DNA from: Capronia americana
Taxonomy: Eukaryota; Ascomycota; Eurotiomycetes; Chaetothyriales; Herpotrichiellaceae
Length of the DNA stretch: 64,000 nt
Direction: 5' to 3'
Assembly (NCBI GenBank): GCA_016110215.1
Contig: JADWQD010000008.1
Location: 1,178,001-1,242,000, forward strand
The notes under the pieces were generated by a model that worked only from the letters and a program-made list of their open reading frames with translations, was not told the origin of the DNA and did no database searches. This document shows positions 12,733 through 23,661 of the stretch, one piece after another; within the stretch, counting starts at the first letter, position 1, and every line of letters starts with the position of its first letter. Position numbers and translations under genes: made by a program.

Positions 12733-13934
12733 TCTTGCTGCCTATCTTGCACGGCAGAAGAGAAGTTTCAAAAAGGTCCGGTCGACTAAACCTCGTAGCT
12801 AGTGGTCAGGACGGGAGTTGGAGGGGAAAGTGTTTCATAGAACAGAGTAGTTCCATTTATACCACAACGCTCCATGTCCTCAATGCAGACAATCCGTGTG
12901 CGTGTGTCCAGGAGGTCTGGAGAGGCCAAGTTCGCTGCGGGTGAAAACCTGGCAGCCAGCATTTCTACAGCAAGGAATTCTTGCATGCAAACTTTCACTA
13001 AGTTGTGTGCCGGCGATGGGTGCATATGGCTGTCGGTTATCCTTATTCGCGGTCAATAGACATGACAACGTGGATATATCGTGGAGAGTCCCTCTAAAGG
13101 TAGCGTAGGTCAATATAGTTGCTTGATTGGGTATGTCGAATGGAGAATCGATTCCGTCTTGGAGAGAAAGGGCACAGGCTGCATAACGGCTGCAGTGGTG
13201 CAGTTGGCGGCCTTAATCCTCCCGAGAGTCGATCAACGGAGGACTATGAGGTATGAGGCCTAGGCTTCAACCGATCTGGAGATCCATTCGAGGCGTACAG
13301 AACACTCGCACCAGGAAAATAACCGCACAATCATAGACTGGCAGCTCCTCGGAAGTCGGCTCGGTAGGGTGCTGATCCAGGAACAAGGCCATTCTTTCCC
13401 GCGTGACTGGAAGCTTGTCGTTCCTTGCCGAAGCTTGATGTGGCACGCAGGTTGCTTGAAAGAGATACGTACATGCTACGTCAGTTTGTGGGATGCAGCA
13501 TCCATGAAGGCGTTGCATAATGTAAATTGGCGACGGAGAGGGCGACGAGATCAAAGAGGCCAAAGAAGCTGAGTTATTGGGTATCGGATACATGATTTTG
13601 CGCTCTGCCTCACAGCCCTGGTTGATCCTCACTCACCCATCACTCGCCCATCCCTTCCTTACCTTCCTCATCACCTTCTCGTTCACTCCGCACTCCTGCG
13701 ACTCCTTTATGTATCTGTTCTTCTGGCGACACGGGACTTGTTTCAGGAATGATTGAAGGGTAGGCCTTGAGATTACGAACTCGATGACAGCAGCCAACAA
13801 TGCAACAGAATGCGTAAGCGTCAAAGATTGCTCATACCTCGCTTGCCACGGAAAGAAGCGTTGCCTATGCTTTACAGAGCCGCGCGGTCTGCACCTTGCC
13901 TCCCTCTAGCATTCTCAGTAGAAGGCGTGGTTCA
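12733..13934. other. Intergenic stretch
   Basis: Promoter side of phospholipase B and 3' side of the kinase-like gene. Short open frames only, none with recognisable features. Confidence 0.5.
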
Positions 13935-15173
13935 TTATTGGAACAACTTGTCCACAGCCTTCAGGTCCACCGCCTTCAGCTCCTCAAACTTCTGCCTGTC
14001 CTGTTCTTGCTGCTGATCCCCGGCGGGAAGTGTTGTGCAGTTCGCTGTCAGCATCAACCAAGCGTCGGCGGCTTGGAGGTTCGCTCGATCAAACTGATCG
14101 GGATCCCCTTCAGCCTCAATGGGTGCGATGTAAACAGTGTACTGGTTGATGTAGAACCACGGATTGTCCGGGTCCAAGCGACCGCCAATGGCGATACCAC
14201 GTTCATGCAGCAGTTGGACTGCAGAAGCAATCTGCCCTTTCCATTTTTCCTTGCATTCCCGGAACTCAGGGGAACTCGTATGGCCTGCGAAATGTTTCTC
14301 CAGGACTGCCCAGCTCTTCGCTTTTGACACATAGGTCAGAAGGACGCCGGCAACGAGCGACTGTTGCTTCTTCTCAGGGCCTGAAGGTTGGGTGGAAGCC
14401 GATAGATTGCCTTCTGCGTCCGGGCCTTCTGGTTCCCCGGCTGCATCGCTGACCACAACACCCAGAAGCTTCGGAATGTGTCCATCTACACGATCTGCCA
14501 AGTTTGAATGCAGTTGAAAATACGCATTGATCTGATTCAGTGATGCATTTGAGATCTTACCACTATTGCTCATGTCCCTCGACGGTTTGTGGCACGACAT
14601 AAAATATGCCACCTCGCCATTGAGTGTCTGCACCTTGGCCGGCGGGTGGCGCCAATCCTTCTCCTGTCCCAGAACGACCAGATCTTGCGCTTGGTATCGA
14701 GGGAGGCCCTCTGGCAACGACGTAAAGTCGGAGAATGGCAGCAGATGGTGTTCGTAGGATGGCTTTTCAACCGGGCCGCTCGTGATCTTCGCCACCGCAT
14801 CGCCGGTCTCTTGATCTGCCACCAGTTTCAACTCATACGTCGGCGTGCGCAAATGGTCCTCGAGGGTTTTCCATTGCCGGGAAGGAGGAGCTAGTTCCTG
14901 CAGCACAGGCATGCACTGGCTGAGGATGCAGTCACACAACGCGTTCCATCGCTCAACCCAGTTCTTTTTGCCTTCTACACTAGCCCGGCCTTCTTTGTTA
15001 AGCTCCAGCCATTTCGCTGCGAACGGAGTGTCATTGACGTCCTCACGCGAAACCGAGACGCGAAACCCCACGGCGTTGCGCCAGAAGCGCATCCAGGACT
15101 TGCCCTCGCGTTCGTTCTGCATGCCATAGCGGACGATATGAGGGGTCGAGTCGAAAAAGCGAATAGTAGACAT
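13935..15173 (-). CDS. Degenerate protein-kinase-fold protein
   Basis: Single-exon protein of 412 aa, starting at the ATG at 15173 (MSTIRFFDSTPHIVRYGM); the frame stays open further upstream but without features. The C-terminal third resembles fungal atypical kinase-like domains: LLHERGIAIGGRLDPDN near residues 321-337 aligns with the HGDLKPDN catalytic loop of eukaryotic kinases. The catalytic Asp position is Arg and the Lys position is Asp, and no DFG motif follows, so phosphotransfer is unlikely. The C-terminus is Gln/Lys/Glu-rich with an ELKAVDLKAVDKL repeat. The function is not known. Inference: a pseudokinase from a lineage-specific fungal family. Confidence 0.75.
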   Translation of the reverse strand: MSTIRFFDSTPHIVRYGMQNEREGKSWMRFWRNAVGFRVSVSREDVNDTPFAAKWLELNKEGRASVEGKKNWVERWNALCDCILSQCMPVLQELAPPSRQWKTLEDHLRTPTYELKLVADQETGDAVAKITSGPVEKPSYEHHLLPFSDFTSLPEGLPRYQAQDLVVLGQEKDWRHPPAKVQTLNGEVAYFMSCHKPSRDMSNSGKISNASLNQINAYFQLHSNLADRVDGHIPKLLGVVVSDAAGEPEGPDAEGNLSASTQPSGPEKKQQSLVAGVLLTYVSKAKSWAVLEKHFAGHTSSPEFRECKEKWKGQIASAVQLLHERGIAIGGRLDPDNPWFYINQYTVYIAPIEAEGDPDQFDRANLQAADAWLMLTANCTTLPAGDQQQEQDRQKFEELKAVDLKAVDKLFQ

Positions 15174-16034
15174 ATTTGAGCATTCGCATGTGGGCTCATA
15201 TGAGTGTTTTGGCCATGTGTTGTGTGTTGTGTGGGCTGGAAATGAGGCTAAGAGAGAGTACAATGAGAGGGCTGTGCCTCGAACGTCTAGGCAGCTATGG
15301 CAGGATGGCGCCTCGAGGTTGCCTGACGTACGAGTACGAGTATGCAGTCTGTGTACTGTGCTCTGCCTACTTTTTGCCCGCGCAGGCAGCCGCAACGGCA
15401 ACCAGGCGTATCGACTGGCGAGGTCTGCCGCCAGAGTGGTGGTGGGGTTACCCAGTTACGTCACCTTTTGGGGGAAATTCACCAGGGGTTCACTTAGCTG
15501 TCATTGCATTTTCATAAGCCGTGGTTAATGAGGATGATGATCAGGAGGAGGAGGAGGATGAGGATGAGAATGCGCAAGGTGTCCGCTTTCACTTCCCTCT
15601 GCTCGTGAACGTGCCCAAGCCCGAATGGCTTTTCTGTCGACACGTCTTCTTGACGTCCAGCTGCCAATGGACAAGTTCAAAAGGACACAGTGAGGCCATC
15701 AAACGAGAAGCTTAACTCGCCACGAGGACATTCTAATTTGGTTTTCACTGCAGCCTGTTGCGCTCTTACGCACGGAGCACGCATGTCTCGCAGCTTGGCG
15801 CCTGCTTCAAGTTAGGCGTGTGAGTTCAGACAAGCTTTTGTACCTCCGGATCTCCATTCCATCCCAATTGTTCAACATTTTCCAGAACTCAGGCGCGCTG
15901 CGATGCATGCCCAGGGCCGCAGAGGAAGAAGCCTGATCCGATCAGCAGTGCTCAGTTACCTCAGACAGTAAAAAAGAAACAAATATGGACACATCGTTCT
16001 TGGAATGTTCGATCCTTTGTGAGGAAAGCAAGCA
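15174..16034. other. Divergent promoter region
   Basis: Separates the minus-strand kinase-like gene from the plus-strand Zn2Cys6 gene, so both promoters lie here. There is a purine tract (GGA/GAT repeats) at about 15526-15570. No gene is supported. Confidence 0.5.
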
Positions 16035-17666
16035 ATGGTCGGGGTTCCAGGAAAATCGCAGGGCTGCAACACGTGCAGGAGAAGAAAGGTCAAGGTAGGC
16101 AGGTCGTAGTCCCGGAGACGTACAGGAAATGAGCGTTCTAATATACTGCAGTGCGATCTCGAGAAGCCGCATTGCCGACGTTGCGTCTCGTCCGGTCGAC
16201 AATGCGAAGGCTACGAGCGGTATCCCGTCTTCATCAATCGCGGCCAACAGGGGCTCCAGAAGAGAGAACGACTGGAAGAAGTGAGGACTCCGGCGGGGAA
16301 CGTTCCACCTGCATCAGGGATCCAACATGCGAAAACACCGCTGAACCGCACCCCTTCGCCCCGTCAGGCCAATGAAACCCAGCTGATTTCCTCGTTCTGG
16401 GAGATCTACTCCGCAAGCGCGTCTCGATACCCAGGCCCGACCGAGCCGGTGTGGCTCTATCGATCAATCAGCAGTGCGACGGCTGCCACGACACCAACTC
16501 TGCTCAACCAGGCGCTGCTCTCCCTCGCGTACATCCGTCTGGGGAGGCTGAACGATGACCAAGCCTTGGTCATCAGGGGCCAACAAATCTACGGCCAAAG
16601 CCTGCACTTGATGCAGCGCGCATTGCATGACCCTATCCTTGCTCACAACGACGACACCCTCGTGGCTGCGCGATGCATGGTTTTGTACGAGTCGTTCGAG
16701 TCCACGTCCGGGGACATGGCAGCGTGGCAGAACCACATCCTGGGGATAGCGCGCATCATCCACCTCCGAGGCGTACACCGACACTGCGACCCCGTCTCCC
16801 GATCCGTCCTCGAATCCATGCGCTACAACATCATGATCGTGTCGCTCATGCGGAGCACGGCCTCCTTCCTCAGCGAGCCGGAATGGTTGACCGTGCCGTG
16901 GGCGGGCGTGTCCAAGGGCCTTGATCAGAGATTGTTTGACTATGGGTTCACGCTAGCCAACATGATGCAGAAGAGCGAAGCGACCTCAATGTCACTCTCT
17001 TCTCAACAGCACCAGCAGCATCATGCAGCCTCCGCGCAGAAAGACGTCCTCGACATCCTCGAGCAAACACTAGCATGCTATATCGACATCGAAGGTCTTC
17101 TCACCGAATTGTTGTCGAAGCAAACCACAGCATCGCACGACGTGAATTCCACACCTCTTCAAAATCACCACCACCTACCTCGGGACATCCAGCTCGACTA
17201 CGACACGCACGCCGAGACAGGCCCCGACGCCATCAACCTCGCCATCCTCCTCGCCCTCGACCTGTCGTTCTCCGTGTTCGCCACCGCACTGGTCAAGCAA
17301 CACTGTAGCCATCACGATCACAATCACAATGACAACCAGACCCCTGCCAGTCACCACTCGCGTCGTGTCGACCTCTTCGCCCAGCTCGCGCCGTATATCG
17401 CCCCCGCGCGACGACTACGACTGGCCCAGCAACTCCTCCGGCACCTGCACTTCTGCTGCTCGGTGCGGGCGGAACACCTGCGTCCGCGGATCATTTATCC
17501 GCTCAACGTCCTGAGATGGGAGATGCGGCACCGTCCGGCCGAGGAGGCGCAGGTGCGGGCGTTGTTCGAGCTCGTTGCGTCGCGGGACCAGTTCCGCATC
17601 GCGAGGGGCGTGCGTGATGCAGGAAAGGCCCTTTTGCCGGGCATTGTCCTCGAGGCTGAGCGGTAA
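16035..17666 (+). CDS. Zn2Cys6 transcription factor
   Basis: Nuclear DNA-binding regulator, 524 aa. Exon 1 is 16035-16094, exon 2 is 16152-17666, with a 57-nt intron inside the zinc cluster as is common in this family. The cluster reads C11, C14, C21, C28, C31, C38 (spacing 2-6-6-2-6), with the basic loop RRRKVK, followed by QCEGYERYPVF. The rest is the helical fungal-specific middle region (Fungal_trans_2-like), with LLNQALLSLAYIRLG and VAARCMVLYESFES. A His/Asn/Asp-rich low-complexity stretch lies around residues 370-385. Upstream is the divergent kinase-like gene and downstream, convergent, an RTA1 gene. Target genes are unknown. Confidence 0.9.
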
Positions 17667-18182
17667 GGCCTGGTTTCAGTCGCGGCTTTGATTTGAGTTG
17701 AGTGGAGGTGGCTAGGAAATACACTGTTCGAAGTGAATAAAATAACGCAAAGGAGAATTGAGTTGAGTTAAGTTGGATCACATGCGAATACCCTAGACAA
17801 GTACCGCACCGAGCCATCTCGAGGTACAGAAACGAAGCGGCGTTCCTTCGAGCGTGTCTCCGACTATATACCTGGGTACCTAGGTAGGTAAGATGGATTA
17901 GAGCGGACGACCAGGTCAAATCATATGTCTCGCACGAATACAAACAAGGGAGTAAAGGTCAAAGTCACACAAGTAGCCTTTAAAGACGAATATCAATTAT
18001 ATTTCTAAATATCCCGCCAGGCAGTCAATGTGCAAGTGAGATATCCCCATGTTTTCTTAATCATAAACCCGCCAATGTAGATGTTTGAGACGCCCAGTTC
18101 AGCTCAACGCAAGGTAACACAATACTAAATATCTCAACCCGCCGTACTCAGAAATTCATACCTAGAGTCAAGATTTCCTCTC
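17667..18182. other. Convergent 3' intergenic region
   Basis: Lies between the ends of the Zn2Cys6 gene and the RTA1 gene. It is AT-rich near 17980-18130 and presumably holds both terminators. Nothing coding is seen. Confidence 0.5.
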
Positions 18183-19398
18183 TTATACCCTCGTAGTGTC
18201 GTCCGGGGAAGGTCCGGAGGAAGTTCTCTCAGTCTTCAGTCCCTTCTCCGCGACCCATTCATCGGAGGTGAGGTGCTCGCCACCGGTCTTGAAGACGAAT
18301 CCCGGATGTGCGCCGATCAGGCAGTAAGCGGAAAGGACGACCATGCTGCGTGGGATCAACAGACGTCAGTAACTGGGCCCGCGTGCGAGGGTAACCATCC
18401 AGCCGAAACAAAAGCCAGGAGGAATGGAAAGGGGGAAAGAGTGTAGGTTACTCACACTGACTCGAGGGCAATGAAGAGGGTCTGGTCTCTCAATGCCTCG
18501 CTGTCCCGCGAATATCCCTCGCTGAGCTCATAGACCCGATAACAGCATCGGAGCAGGATCAGGAGCGTCGCCGCGGCCAGGAAGCCGCAGAAGAGGCCGA
18601 ATTGTCGGGGCCAGCGCACGGCCATCCACACCGAGCGGCTGCGGATCGCATAGTCGACGCAGAGGGCGGAAAAGGCCACGAGGGTGACGACTTGCAGGGC
18701 CAGGCCTGCCAAGGCAATGTCCACGCCGGATTGGGATTTTCCATTGGAGGTCGAGGACATGGCGCCGCCGGCAGCTTGGAGAATGAGGGACAGAATGTCG
18801 CATGGGATGAAGATCCAGTAGAAGTACTTTGGGGCGAAGCGGGAGCGTTTGACGCAGATGTACTCGACACTATAAGGCAGGTTAGGTCAGTATTGTCGAC
18901 CTGTTGAGTAGAGGGAAGGGAAGGAGAGAGGGAGAACAACATTTGAGCCAACAGTACATAAATGGCGGCGGAGAAGAAGACGGGTCCGATGGTGATCAGC
19001 ACTGGAGGGAGGAGACCCTGTTAGTGACAGCTGGCGGCGAGTCCGGTGAGCGGCAGCGTACCAATTTGCATGATGAATCCGGCTTGAGCCCATGGATTCT
19101 GCCAATACAAGATCCGACCGACGTACCCGAGGATCTCATCGAGGCAGCCGAGCAGCATCGCGCTCATGAATCCCCATTTCTTGTAGCGGAAGCCAAGTAC
19201 AGCTTGAATGCCCATGCAGATTGCGTATAGAGCGATGAGGGTGCTGCTCGCGGCAATCGATGGCCTGTAGCCATAGACACTCAATTCTATAGGGCACGCC
19301 GAGACGGTGCAGTTGGCATTGTCACCGCTCGCAAAGTAGACGGCGCCGTTGGGGGCAGTGTAGACGAGCGTACTGTCAGGGAGGCGCGTGACGGACAT
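18183..19398 (-). CDS. RTA1-like membrane protein
   Basis: Seven-TM protein of the RTA1 (lipid-translocating exporter-like) family, 324 aa. Known members act in resistance to 7-aminocholesterol or in sphingoid-base export. Four exons: 19398-19062, 19001-18941, 18869-18456 and 18345-18183. All junctions keep phase, giving the joined segments QIVLITIGPVFFSA, AQIVEYICVKRSRFAP and LESVMVVLSAYCL. Family landmarks are the YRPSIAAS start of TM1, LGYVGRI in TM3, GPVFFSAAIYVLL in TM4 and DILSLILQAAGGAMS in TM5. The second intron has an unusual GTTGTT donor. The short C-terminal tail is polar. The substrate is unknown. Confidence 0.88.
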
Positions 19399-20726
19399 GG
19401 CGGTAGATTTGGAATGGAAGATGTGAATTGATGATCGAAGTGAATGATAGGAAAGTGGTGGTCAAGCAGATCACTGCTGTGTCGCAGGGAGTACTGAGCG
19501 AGGATGCTTGCGATGTCCAACTTCTTTGTTTGTGTCGAGGTTGACTAGATTCGCGGCTCTGTGGCGAATATATAGATGAAGAGGCACAGGGCTCTAGCTG
19601 GAGGACCGTGATGCATTGTGAATGAATAGCTGTGGATGGCCCAGGAGCTCGGGGCTGCCTGGCAGCGTGTCAGTATAGCACCTGATGAGGCAAAGCTCTA
19701 GATGCGATAAGGCCGTAGGTGTCCTGCCATGGGTGACCGGACGAATAGACAGGGCCTGAGGCTGTGTAGATGGGGCTGAACACCATCTTGACGTCTGTCC
19801 ATGATCATTCCCACCCGGGAACGGGGCTCCGAATACGTCGAAGACACCGTGTAAGTGGTCAGGGACGAGTCTGGGGGAGACGCAACGATGATGACACAGC
19901 GGCGGGCCTTGTCGTGTTCTAAGCCTATTCCGGTGTTCAACTTGCGAGGGACATTTCTAGGGCGGGATATTAAACTGGTTGACTTTGTTTGTGGGGTGAC
20001 ATTGCGGTGGAAAGCAGAGAGTCGGCCGTAAGTTGCAGCGCAGGCAGACACGGAGATCGAAGCGACCGTCCGAAGCCAATCACCAGCCGCTGTCGCAGCA
20101 TGAGTCCAAGAACGGGAAAGCGCGGTCTTGGCGTGTTGGTCACTCCAGAGCCCGCCATCGCGAGACCCTCGAGGCCGTCCGTTACTTTTGTTACTGAGTA
20201 CGGACAATTGGCTTTCCAAAGGACTTTTGAGCGCTAATGGCACAAATAGAACAACACACTATGATGAACTGGGAGTCCGGAATAATCTGACCTGGCAGCC
20301 AGGGTCGACTGTTCCATGCTTGTCTGCCCTGGAACCGGAGGCCAATGTACCAGTCCTGGCTTCATCTCCCTTCTAAAATATTGAAATCGCATCGACATGT
20401 GATGCACCTGTTCGTAGAGCGGGATCTGCTCGATGGAAAGGAGAAATCACGCCATCATGCATTGACAGTTGAAACGCCATGAATTCCAGCCGCACATAAC
20501 GGAGGGACGTTGTTCCGGGCCTCAGCGTCGGACGCTGCCCGGCCGTAGACTTCATCGTCCGCTGTGGCACCACGATTTCCTCAGCCTCTCCACCGACTTG
20601 CGGAACAACAATTAGACTCACCTCTCTATATAACGACGCTGAATTGCAGCACGATATCGACATTCACCTCAAAGAGCAACAATTATCACATCACTTCCTC
20701 TCGCAGCTCGACAAGACGAACTCAAC
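19399..20726. other. Divergent promoter region (1.3 kb)
   Basis: Lies between the minus-strand RTA1 gene and the plus-strand oxidoreductase. A TATA-like AATATATAG at about 19567-19575 may serve the RTA1 gene. A clearer TATA box serves the right-hand gene and is listed separately. Open frames here show no family features. Confidence 0.5.
20624..20632 (+). promoter_or_regulatory. TATA box of the MDR oxidoreductase
   Basis: TCTATATAA lies about 100 nt before the ATG at 20727, a normal distance for a fungal TATA element with a short leader. This is a sequence match only. Confidence 0.5.
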
Positions 20727-21767
20727 ATGTCTCGACCATTAACCATGAAAGCCTGGCAATATTCTAGCACGAAAGGCGGCCTCGAAAAGAATCTCCGCCT
20801 CAACGAATCCGCCGCCATCCCCACGCCAAAGCACGGTCAACATCTCGTGCAGGTGCTTGCGACGGCACTCAACCCCATCGACTACAAGCCCGCAGAGTTT
20901 CGGCTCTTCAGTCGTCTGGCCATCCCAAAGCCGGCAACTCCTGGCCTCGACTTCGTAGGCTACCTCGTCACCCCGGCCGCGGGGTCATCCCTAAAACCCG
21001 GCCAACTCGTCCACGGATGCACAGGGACATCACCGGTTGCAGGAGCCGGCCTGGCCGAATACGCAGTCTGCAAGCCAAACCAAGTTGTCGCTGTGCCCGA
21101 AGGGATCGACCGCACCGACGCCGCCACCCTTGGAGTCGCGGGACTGACGGCCTACCAAACGATCGTGCCCTATGTCAAGGCCGGGGACAAGATCTTTATC
21201 AACGGCGGGTCTGGCGGAACGGGCGTCTTCGGGATCCAGATCGCCAAGGCGGTCGGCTGCTCCGTCACGACCAGCTGCTCCACGGCAAACGTGGAGCTGT
21301 GCAAGAGTCTCGGTGCGGACAGTGTCATCGACTACAAGAAACAGAGCGTCCTCGAGGCGTTGAAAGCGAGCGGCCATAAATTCGACCACGTCGTGGACAA
21401 TGTGGGCACCAATTTCGAGCTCTACTGGAAATGCCACGAGTATACGAGGCCGGGAGCCGTGTTTATGAACGTCGCCGGACACATCACGTTGCCTTACTTC
21501 TGGGACTCGTTCCTGCGGAGCGTGTGGCCCGGATTCCTTGGTGGTGGGAAGCGAAAGTCGCAGGGATTCTTCGCGCAAGCAAAGCCCGACCAGTTGGAGC
21601 AGATCACGACGTGGATGAAGGAGGGGAAAGTGAGGACCATCATTGACCAGACGTTTCCGTTCGACCAAGCTCCCCAGGCGATCGCAAAGCTGAAGAGCGG
21701 GCGGGCGAGAGGCAAGATTGTCGTTGAGGTGTCTTCAGAAGGGTTCAGACCTCCAGAGAGTCGGTAA
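20727..21767 (+). CDS. Quinone-oxidoreductase-like MDR enzyme
   Basis: NAD(P)H-dependent medium-chain dehydrogenase/reductase, 346 aa, intronless. It has an N-terminal GroES-like domain (ALNPIDYK at 47-54, TPGLDFVGYL at 71-80) and a Rossmann fold with nucleotide loop INGGSGGTGVFGIQIAK at about 158-174. LGADSVIDYKK follows, then FDHVVDNVG. The zinc-ligand Cys/His residues of alcohol dehydrogenases are absent, which places it with zeta-crystallin/RTN4IP1-type quinone or enone reductases. A second in-frame ATG at residue 7 (MKAWQYS) is a possible start. The substrate is unknown; similar enzymes act in detoxification and as trans-acting enoyl reductases. Confidence 0.92.
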   Translation: MSRPLTMKAWQYSSTKGGLEKNLRLNESAAIPTPKHGQHLVQVLATALNPIDYKPAEFRLFSRLAIPKPATPGLDFVGYLVTPAAGSSLKPGQLVHGCTGTSPVAGAGLAEYAVCKPNQVVAVPEGIDRTDAATLGVAGLTAYQTIVPYVKAGDKIFINGGSGGTGVFGIQIAKAVGCSVTTSCSTANVELCKSLGADSVIDYKKQSVLEALKASGHKFDHVVDNVGTNFELYWKCHEYTRPGAVFMNVAGHITLPYFWDSFLRSVWPGFLGGGKRKSQGFFAQAKPDQLEQITTWMKEGKVRTIIDQTFPFDQAPQAIAKLKSGRARGKIVVEVSSEGFRPPESR

Positions 21768-22530
21768 TTCAGATGATTATGGTGGCATGTTCGAGTATGT
21801 ATCAGTACGACGGCATGGATATATGGTTTAACGCATTGCGACGGGATCGAGGGATTGAGCGGAACCCAGCGGATCGGTTGAGCGTGGCGTACGGAGCATG
21901 GCAAGCACTACGGAGCACGGCACAAGGATTTCTGATTTAATTAACATTCGCCTTCAACTCAAGTTTACTTTGAAGAGTACCCTTCCATTTTTCCGTTCTG
22001 GCCACTTGTGCACCATCGATACAGGTCTTTGGCATCTAGTAGGTATGCTCGCTGATCCAGGACGGACGGGTCTCGACCAGCATACGCGAAACAGCGGCCA
22101 TCCCATTTGATACACCCAGCTGACCTCCATGAAAAAGATCCCCGAGTCTTTCCACGGTGGGCGAAAATGGTACGATTGATGAACAGCGGGGAAGAAGTCC
22201 GGAAGTTGGGCAGTTCTGCGCCGGACAATGAATCGGAGCGCTCCTGCGTGAGGGTGAGGGTGACTCTGATAGTTATGGCAACGGCAAGTGTCAGAGGGAA
22301 AGTAAGGGCGATGGTGAGATGATATAAATTTAATATAAACACGAAAGTCCCAAAAGGGCTGTAAGACTACAGTCAATTCGTGATCCCCACCCACCACGTG
22401 TCTACAGGATCGTTCTACTCGTACACATATAGGTAGATGTACACGTACACGTACTTCTCTTGGTGTACAGGTAGGTGGCTAATCTCTCGGTCCCTACCTA
22501 CCTGCCTATCCTACCGGTTCGGCACACTCC

Positions 22531-22572
22531 GGTTGGTTGGTTTGGTTGGTTGGTTTGGTTGGTTGGTTGGTT
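22531..22572 (+). repeat. (GGTT)n microsatellite
   Basis: Eight or more GGTT units, twice interrupted by an extra T. It is not the fungal telomere repeat (TTAGGG). Confidence 0.9.
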
Positions 22573-22970
22573 GACAGATTTAGAATCAGAATCAGAATCA
22601 AATCAAGGTTTATGGTCGTGTCTCAACGTTGGCCTTGAACCGCGCGGGAAGGAACTCCAGTGGAAAAACGTGGACACATGCTACACGTCGATTGGCCCCG
22701 CATGCCACTGTATGTAACTTCGGCTCGGCAAACCGCGCAGACACTAGAGACTAGACACCCGCTAGACACATCGCACAGTGGATATTTCTGTCAAGCTTTG
22801 GCGAAGCCTTTGGGGAGATGGAGTCGATCGGAGTACGAGTACGAGTAGATATTCCGGGGGATTCGTTCTTGCCATAACTTCGAGCCCCTGCACGGTTTCT
22901 TCCCATGCTGGTGGTTTGTTCTATATTGGGAAAATCGAGACTTATTTTCCATCGTGCTCTAATTTTTCAA

Positions 22971-23032
22971 GGCCACATAAGGTTATTCAAGGTGAAATCA
23001 GGTCGCTCAGGCCACATAAGGTCAATCAAGGT
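22971..23032 (+). repeat. 23-bp direct repeat, two copies
   Basis: Copies at 22971-22993 and 23010-23032 share GGCCACATAAGGT followed by ATCAAGGT with two differences. They lie about 75-135 bp upstream of the small repeat-protein gene, so they could be regulatory. Confidence 0.7.
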
Positions 23033-23104
23033 CCTTCGACAGTCCCTCAAGTCCTTCAAGTCCCTCAACGCCTTACTAAGTTCTATCGGCGATACTGCGT
23101 CAAG

Positions 23105-23524
23105 ATGTCCAGGGAAGCCTCCTCGCCTTCCCGATCCCAACGACTCATGTCAAAGCTCTTCCGTTCCAAATCATCATCTGTTGTCGACGACGGTATCTTT
23201 CCTTCTGACTCGGTCTCCGTCTCCAACCAGCCGCTACTAGTTGCCTCCGATCCCGTCAAGGTAGCGGCTTCGCTGGAGTATGAAAGGGTTGGGAAGCGAG
23301 TCTCGTCGGACGCTGTCAAGGCAGCGGCTTCGATCGAGTATGACACTTTCGGGAAGCTGATGGACAAGGCCAAGACCATGCCGCCTGAGGAGTTCCGCAA
23401 GTACTTGAAGGAGTTCCGGGAGAAGGAGGAGGCGAAGTATCGAAAATTTGGAGGCGGCATTGCCGGCGGAGGAGATTGGGTGTGGAGGGGAGAAAAGGCC
23501 GTTCGAGGCGATTATATTGTGTGA
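23105..23524 (+). CDS. Small tandem-repeat protein, unknown
   Basis: Predicted 139-aa intronless protein (MSREASSPSRSQRLMSKLF...). The N-terminus is Ser/Arg-rich. Two copies of a unit (SDxVKxAASxEYxxxGK) occupy residues 48-64 and 68-84, exactly 20 residues (60 nt) apart at 23246-23296 and 23306-23356. Next comes a strongly charged helix with EEFRKYLKEFREKEEAKYRK at about 95-114, then a Gly-rich turn and WVWRGEKAVRGDYIV. There is no signal peptide or membrane segment. I do not recognise the family. The start was chosen as the first ATG after which composition becomes protein-like. Confidence 0.6.
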   Translation: MSREASSPSRSQRLMSKLFRSKSSSVVDDGIFPSDSVSVSNQPLLVASDPVKVAASLEYERVGKRVSSDAVKAAASIEYDTFGKLMDKAKTMPPEEFRKYLKEFREKEEAKYRKFGGGIAGGGDWVWRGEKAVRGDYIV

Positions 23525-23661
23525 TTCCCGACACACGCCGGTATCTGCGGCTGTAGGCAGGGAGGCTGACAGGAGCGCTACTACTCTGAAGTAACTTCTC
23601 CTAGAATGCTGTTGCTATGGCTAAGGTTGGATAACCCGATCGTTGCTATCGCAGTGCGCTC

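Larger units (their letters stand above)
21768..23104. other. Intergenic stretch with repeats
   Basis: Contains a GGTT microsatellite and a 23-bp direct repeat (listed separately) and several TACGTA-rich short repeats at about 22415-22450. The frame of the next gene is open back to 22778, but the first plausible start is at 23105. Confidence 0.5.

Noticed and set aside
22531..22572. GGTT run as a telomere or interstitial telomere repeat
   Set aside because: Filamentous ascomycete telomeres are TTAGGG; this is a GGTT microsatellite with interruptions.
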